A stretch of 64,000 bases of DNA, from contig NC_056544.1 of NCBI RefSeq assembly GCF_910596095.1, positions 8,479,155 through 8,543,154 of the forward strand, written 5' to 3'. Positions 59,115 through 64,000 of the stretch are shown here, one piece after another. A program made the position numbers and the translations under genes. Each line of letters begins with the position of its first letter. The first letter of the stretch is position 1. The notes below the pieces were generated by a model. That model ran no database searches, was not told where the DNA came from, and saw only the letters and a program-made list of their open reading frames with translations. The DNA is from Thunnus maccoyii. Its lineage: Eukaryota > Chordata > Actinopteri > Scombriformes > Scombridae.

Positions 59115-60789
59115 CATTGTTTTAAATACAAACTTTTATTGGACAGCACCCCTCAAAAAATATTTAAATTTCTTCAGCTTTGGTATCAACTCACATACTG
59201 TACATTGATGTATACAAGATCTTGATGGCACATACAAAAACAGATAGTGTGCTAGAAGTGAATTACAAAAAATTGCACACACTGTAATCGTATGCAGTAG
59301 TGAAAGTACCACACCACTGATAGCTTCAACATTCACTGACAACACAGTCTTGATGCACTGCTCTCAGAAACCCCGGCTGTCATTGTATTATGAGAAGGAA
59401 AAAGAATCAAATCAATTATCAAAAAATTGAACAAGATGCAGACAAGCACATGGCAAACAATATATACAGAACTTATCCCACTTATAAGATATTTGTTGCC
59501 TTAGGTAACGTCCTTTGTCATACTCTGGGAAATACTGTAGAAGCATTTCTGTTTATTGTCAGGATTTTTACATTTTCTGTGATTAAACCAATTGCTCAAA
59601 GACTGCTAAACACAGTAAACAGACTTTTGAGGAAGCAAATAGTTTGAATATCGTGTAAATTATGAGTAGATGCTGATATCTGTCCACATGCACTGCAGAC
59701 TATGTGCCCATGAGCGAGGACACTGAACTGGTAATAGTTTCATGGATGTTTGAAGATGACTGTTACATCAGGGGGCTTGTGACCCCAACTGTGCTTTAGT
59801 TATGCAGGGTACCATGAAGTTTGGGTTTGACCAAACCCAGCACAGCCAAAAAGTTTGATCTCACAGGAGCATACATTTTCTAGGACTTTTTTGGGCTACA
59901 CCAAGTATCTGCATCAGTGCTATCCACTGAACATTACCAAATACCACTGAGAAGTTCAACAATTTCTCATTACTGCATTTCTCTGACCTAATTTGCATAT
60001 CATACTCAAACAGTGTACATGCACAGTCCTTATTGAAGAAACTATACCGTTACTCTCCAACATGCACCTATCTGTGACCCTGAAGTCACTATTTCTTACA
60101 AAAAACATGAATGCAGCTAGCATGCTAGCAATGCTACATGTACAACAAACCACTTATTAAACCACTTAATTGAAAACCACTTATGCATTATAAAGTGTCA
60201 AGTGATGAATTAAATAAAAATTACTGACAGGGAATAAAAGATCAAAAGACTGATTCTTCATTAAAAATCATTACCAGTACATTCTTATAACTCTGACTAT
60301 TTTCTTGTATATTTTTTTTATCTTGTCTACTTTAGGAAAGACTTGTGGTCTTCAACTTCATGTAACCACAGTCACTAACTAATCAATACAAAAATACATC
60401 TTATCCCTCTTTCTGCACTCACAAAATAAATGATCCCTTCAATTTCTCTTCTGTTACCATAACAATCTGATAGTGCTTTCTCATCCTTAAAATGCTCATT
60501 CTTAGCTAGACAGATATATACTTTCTGTCTGCAGAGAAATACAAACTGCCTGCTTCTGCAGGTTTACTGCCTCTGATTTCTGCTCATAGTGTCCAAAGGC
60601 AGTCCAAGATTTCCCTTTTGTTACTGGTCCATCATGTCTAATAGCCGGGGCAGAGCTGAGGCAGAACAGCTGCGTTAAATACACCTGGACTGACAGGCTG
60701 CAGCTCTCCTAGCCTTGGTAACACCACCTGTCTCACAATTAATGCCTCTCTGGCTGGGGGCTTTGGGATTTCATGGTTATAGCCAATCA
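59115..60789 (-). other. Putative 3' UTR of the gene ending at 60790
   Basis: About 1.7 kb of AT-rich, repeat-free sequence from the stop codon to a poly(A) signal on the minus strand. It depends entirely on the exon call at 60790-61071. Confidence 0.4.
59135..59140 (-). promoter_or_regulatory. Poly(A) signal AATAAA
   Basis: TTTATT on the plus strand, AATAAA on the minus strand, about 1.65 kb downstream of the proposed stop codon. Cleavage would fall near 59115. Confidence 0.4.
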
Positions 60790-61071
60790 TCACCCATCAA
60801 AGTGGGCCACTAGTGATACTACAACAGGTTTGTTGTCTGAAGATGGAGCTTTGGTGATATCAATGGTGGGTTCAAAGGCTGGACCCAGCTGGGGCACTGT
60901 GGCAGCTGGTTGACCCAAGGAGGCTACCATGAATAGGAAGTCGTTGGTACGGCGGGGGCCAGTGACTGGCCCACCCCTTATGGCCTTGGTGGCGACCTTG
61001 GAGGAGCTCTTTAAGCTGGAGCCTCGTCGAGGAGCCTCGCAATGCAGCAGTGCTTGGAAACATCTGTAAAA
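60790..61071 (-). CDS. Possible 3'-terminal coding exon, product unknown
   Basis: A minus-strand frame of 93 codons begins right after a plausible splice acceptor (TTGCCCCAG, with a branch-like CTGAT about 30 bases upstream) and stops with TGA at 60790. It reads 'FYRCFQALLHCEAPRRGSS', 'RRTNDFLFMVASLGQPAAT' and ends 'KPVVVSLVAHFDG'. Codon use is coding-like (many GCC, CTG, CCC, ACC) and composition is richer in GC than its surroundings. A long repeat-free 3' region with AATAAA follows. I do not recognise the protein. Earlier exons must lie beyond the window or in unrecognised sequence to the right. A second acceptor (TTTTACAG) would start the exon at 61063. An overlapping frame (60872-61123) is also open. 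Confidence 0.45.
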   Translation of the reverse strand, partial: FYRCFQALLHCEAPRRGSSLKSSSKVATKAIRGGPVTGPRRTNDFLFMVASLGQPAATVPQLGPAFEPTIDITKAPSSDNKPVVVSLVAHFDG

Positions 61072-63539
61072 CTGGGGCAAGCATACAACACAGGCATGTG
61101 ATCAGAAACATACTATACTGCAAAATTAGACAAGAGGATGAAATAGAAAAGACTACACAAGAAGAGTAATGCTGTAATTGGTTGCTTGACCTTGTCTGAA
61201 TACAGTGAATATGACTGCTACATCCAGACAGACAGATATCACCTAATTTTTCCCATTCAAGTTTCTGCCTTTTGAAATAAGAAATTAATTTGCCTCATAA
61301 TTTTTCCCATCTCTCTTAAACTCTCTCTCAAGTGAATCTTTGGGGTAATTACAAATAATTATGACTGATTGGACTCGGCTTCTCTCTCCTGGTCCTCCTC
61401 CTGCTTCCCATGACACTTCTCTTGTCATTTGGGTCATTGTGTCGCCAGCCTTTTCATGTGTAACAATATGCCAAGGGACACAAATTATTTGTAAATTTTC
61501 CAAATTATATTAAATTATATTAAATCTGCCTCATTACATTTTCAGTCATGAGTGGGAAGAATAACTGCATTTTCAATTGGATAAATGATTTTTGTCTTAC
61601 AGAGAGTGGCAAGTTGAGGGTGAGAGAGGAAGAGAACAAGAGACTGCCAATCCCATTTTTTTGCCTAATCTGTTATTTTTCCTTGGGTAAACTAACCACT
61701 GAACTTTCCCACTATGTGCTTAATAATTTTCATAGTGCAACTTTATGAATTATGAGAAGGAGAGAGAATATTGGTTTAATACGCATTTGAAAGGCGGACC
61801 AAGTGTATGCACATCCAGGTAAATTATTAGGTGCAAGACAAAAAAATTTCATTGCAGGGTACAAAAGAGTGAGGACTACGCACTGTTAAGCTCCCAAAAA
61901 ATAATTTTATTCTCTTTTGGGAGGCTTAATTTGCATTTTGCTCATCATTTCCCCAGATAGTTTTTTTTTTTTTGCCTTGCACAATTCACATAAGACAAAC
62001 CAGGTGTGTGAATCAAAACGGGAAACAGGCTGCATGCCAGAGTCGAAGTTACCAAGTGGCAGATGGTGGACCCACTGAATCACTTCCAAAAGTTGTACAA
62101 CTTTAGTAAAATGCAAAAAGACGCTTTCAGTAGAGGAAGCAAAAAGGGTGAAAGACAATGAATTACCTATGGGGAAAAACAAAGATCATCCTTAGGCCTA
62201 CTGTTTTATCGCACTCAATGGAGAAATTCCCTTCACACTCGCACAGTTTCACAGCCGGAAGCTGCCCAGTATAACCACAGATTGCTGTGTTGGCCCCTCA
62301 GCAGCTCCACTGTGAGCAGTTTGGGTGTTACGGGTCTTGCTCAAGATGGTAATAAGGGAGAGGAAGGTGCTGCTCTTTAAGATGTGTAAAGCAGCTTTTT
62401 TGACCAGTTTCTGTGTGCAAACTGTTTCTGTGATCAGTTTCTGTGTGTCCTCTCCAGACTAAACAAACCAGCGACCTTCCAGTCACAAGCCTTTCTAACC
62501 TTTATACTAACACTTCCCCAGCACTGGACTACCGTCAATACTGTGTGACACAGGCTACGCCATATAACCTTCTCTACAGTGTTGACTAATAGTTTGTGTG
62601 GAAGACTGCACTGAAAAGCTCTCATGTTCTCTCTGAAGAACTTCCCTGTGGTCAGTCGGAAAGTGGCAGTGGCAACAACTATTGGTGTCACTGCCACCAA
62701 CAACAGTGGTGTCTTCTTCCTCCTGTTCCGAGGTGGCTGTGGCTACATATAACCTCTTCTGAAAAAGGAAGCAAAGATCAGGGTCCTGCTGCACTTCATC
62801 AGCCAAATAAAAATGGGCCACTGCACCTCAGCTTCTGGCGAGAAATGCTTAGAATGTAGATCAACAAGCAGAATGCGGAAAAACAGGTATTTTAGGCCAA
62901 GGAGCTAGAGTTAGCACACAATCACGCCTGAGGTCTTCTGATTTATGGCCATTCTAGTAGTTCCATGATCCAGCTGAGGATAGCACCACCTTGACCAGTC
63001 CACTAGTTGTGCGAACCACTGTAATAGGAGAATGCAATTATTGATGAGGATGCCTTGACTTGCGTGACTGGCTGGTGAACATAGGGTTGTGATCTGTAGT
63101 GTGTACCATTCAGAGAATGTGTGCTCTGTCCAGAAGTGGTGTGAGGTTTAACCCCATTGACCTGCTCATTAGAGCCACTGCTCTCTTACCACAAACCTAT
63201 TTTGGCCTGTCACATTCTACTTGGAACTTGTATGTATCAGCAATTTCTTTCCCCATAAGTGGGTTTTCAGTGGGAGAAATGTGGTCAGCCACAGCCATCC
63301 CTTGGTAAATCGTTTTTTACAAGGTGGGAGGTAATGGCAATCGGCACTATGCCAGCTGTTTCTCAGTGCTCTTGACCGGACTTGATTTCTCTGAAGCTGT
63401 TGTCTATCACTAATGCACTGGTACTTGCTCTTACTTCAGTAAGAGGGCCAACATGCAGAGAGAGTGGTGAAGCCCACAATGCCTGCAGGGTTCCACCTGT
63501 ACTCATGGAACAAGGTTCCAAGTAACCTTCAGTTTGTAC
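61072..63539. other. No feature firmly supported; possible intron
   Basis: If the exon at 60790-61071 is real, this is its upstream intron. Open frames on both strands near 62434-62859 overlap one another and match nothing I know. A poly-T run is at 61960-61972. Confidence 0.35.
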
Positions 63540-64000
63540 CCTTGTTCTTCCCATTGACTTCATATAAATACAGATGATGCATCTCCACTTCCTGCTGCTA
63601 TGCAAAAGTGAAGCCAAAATATCAGCTTTCATTGCTTGTGTGATGTCATTTGGACCCAGAGTCTGCACAGTAGAGTGGGGGGAGGGGGGGGGGGGGTGAT
63701 GGCCAGTGGGAGCGCCCCCTCAACCATCCCGCTGCCTATCGGAGGTTTAAATAAGTAATTCAAATAACAGAAAAGGGAGAACTTGGACAAAACATCAGCA
63801 TGATAAGAACTACCCAAAATGACAGGAACCATCTTTGGGAAAAATTTATTTGACGTGTACTTTGATTTTTTAAGTTTAGCTCATGTCCCATTCGCCAACA
63901 TGGAGGGGGTGTGATTTATGACCTATACTGCAGCCAGCCAACAGGGGGTGATCGAAATGTTTTGGCTTCACTTTTGGGGAGCTGTCATGACGTCCATATT
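63540..64000 (-). repeat. High-copy teleost repeat, running off the window
   Basis: The minus strand begins at the window edge with 'atatggacgtcatgacagct' and contains 'gttggctggctgcagtatag', 'gtcataaatcacacccc', 'catgttggcgaatggga' and 'tttttcccaaagatggttcc'. I remember these phrases from a repeat widespread in fish genomes. A G-rich run lies at 63676-63699. The repeat's far end is outside the window. Confidence 0.55.

Noticed and set aside
62434-62859. Overlapping open frames on both strands as a gene or transposase
   Set aside because: Three frames are open at once across about 400 bp, and none has a recognisable motif or splice context.

Overview
The window looks like intergenic or intronic DNA from a teleost fish, most likely percomorph. 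There is no bacterial gene organisation: open frames are short and scattered, and there are no operons. The recognisable sequence is an old mixture of fish-type LINEs (L1/Swimmer-like, L2-like, an RTE/Rex3-like tail, a CR1/L2-like element), a Penelope-like tail, hAT-like and other MITEs, a decayed LTR element, CA/GT microsatellites and vertebrate-type tRNA genes. No complete protein-coding gene is visible.

Layout. 1-1440: Rex3/RTE-like LINE tail split by about 550 bp. 1602-2320: hAT-like MITE. 2.3-7.8 kb: nothing recognised. 7.8-9.7 kb: dead plus-strand LINE. 9.9-12.75 kb: strand-skewed, GC-rich block with long frames on the minus strand and retroelement-like tails on the plus strand. 14.3-15.0 kb: Penelope-like 3' end. 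16.2-17.1 kb: TIR element. 18.9-20.5 kb: foldback repeat split by a deleted LTR retroelement. 23.7-27.3 kb: L2-type tail and two minus-strand LINE relics. 28-41 kb: mostly unique-looking DNA with small repeats and MITEs. 41.8-51.9 kb: one minus-strand L1 broken by nested insertions. 58.2-59.0 kb: hAT-like element. 59.1-61.1 kb: possible last exon and 3' UTR of a gene running leftward from beyond the window. 63.5-64.0 kb: a repeat that runs off the edge.

The most interesting locus is inside the L1. The endonuclease reading frame is interrupted by about 3.1 kb carrying three intact-looking tRNA-Arg(UCG) genes plus relics of tRNA-Ile and tRNA-Ala. This cassette is flanked by a 27-bp direct repeat of L1 coding sequence (25/27 identical). 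A third, degenerate copy of the boundary lies at the junction of an internal tandem duplication. The pattern fits insertion with target duplication followed by unequal exchange.

Everything rests on reading sequence by eye. Family names for repeats come from remembered motif patterns and are tentative. Boundaries given as 'about' may be off by tens of bases.
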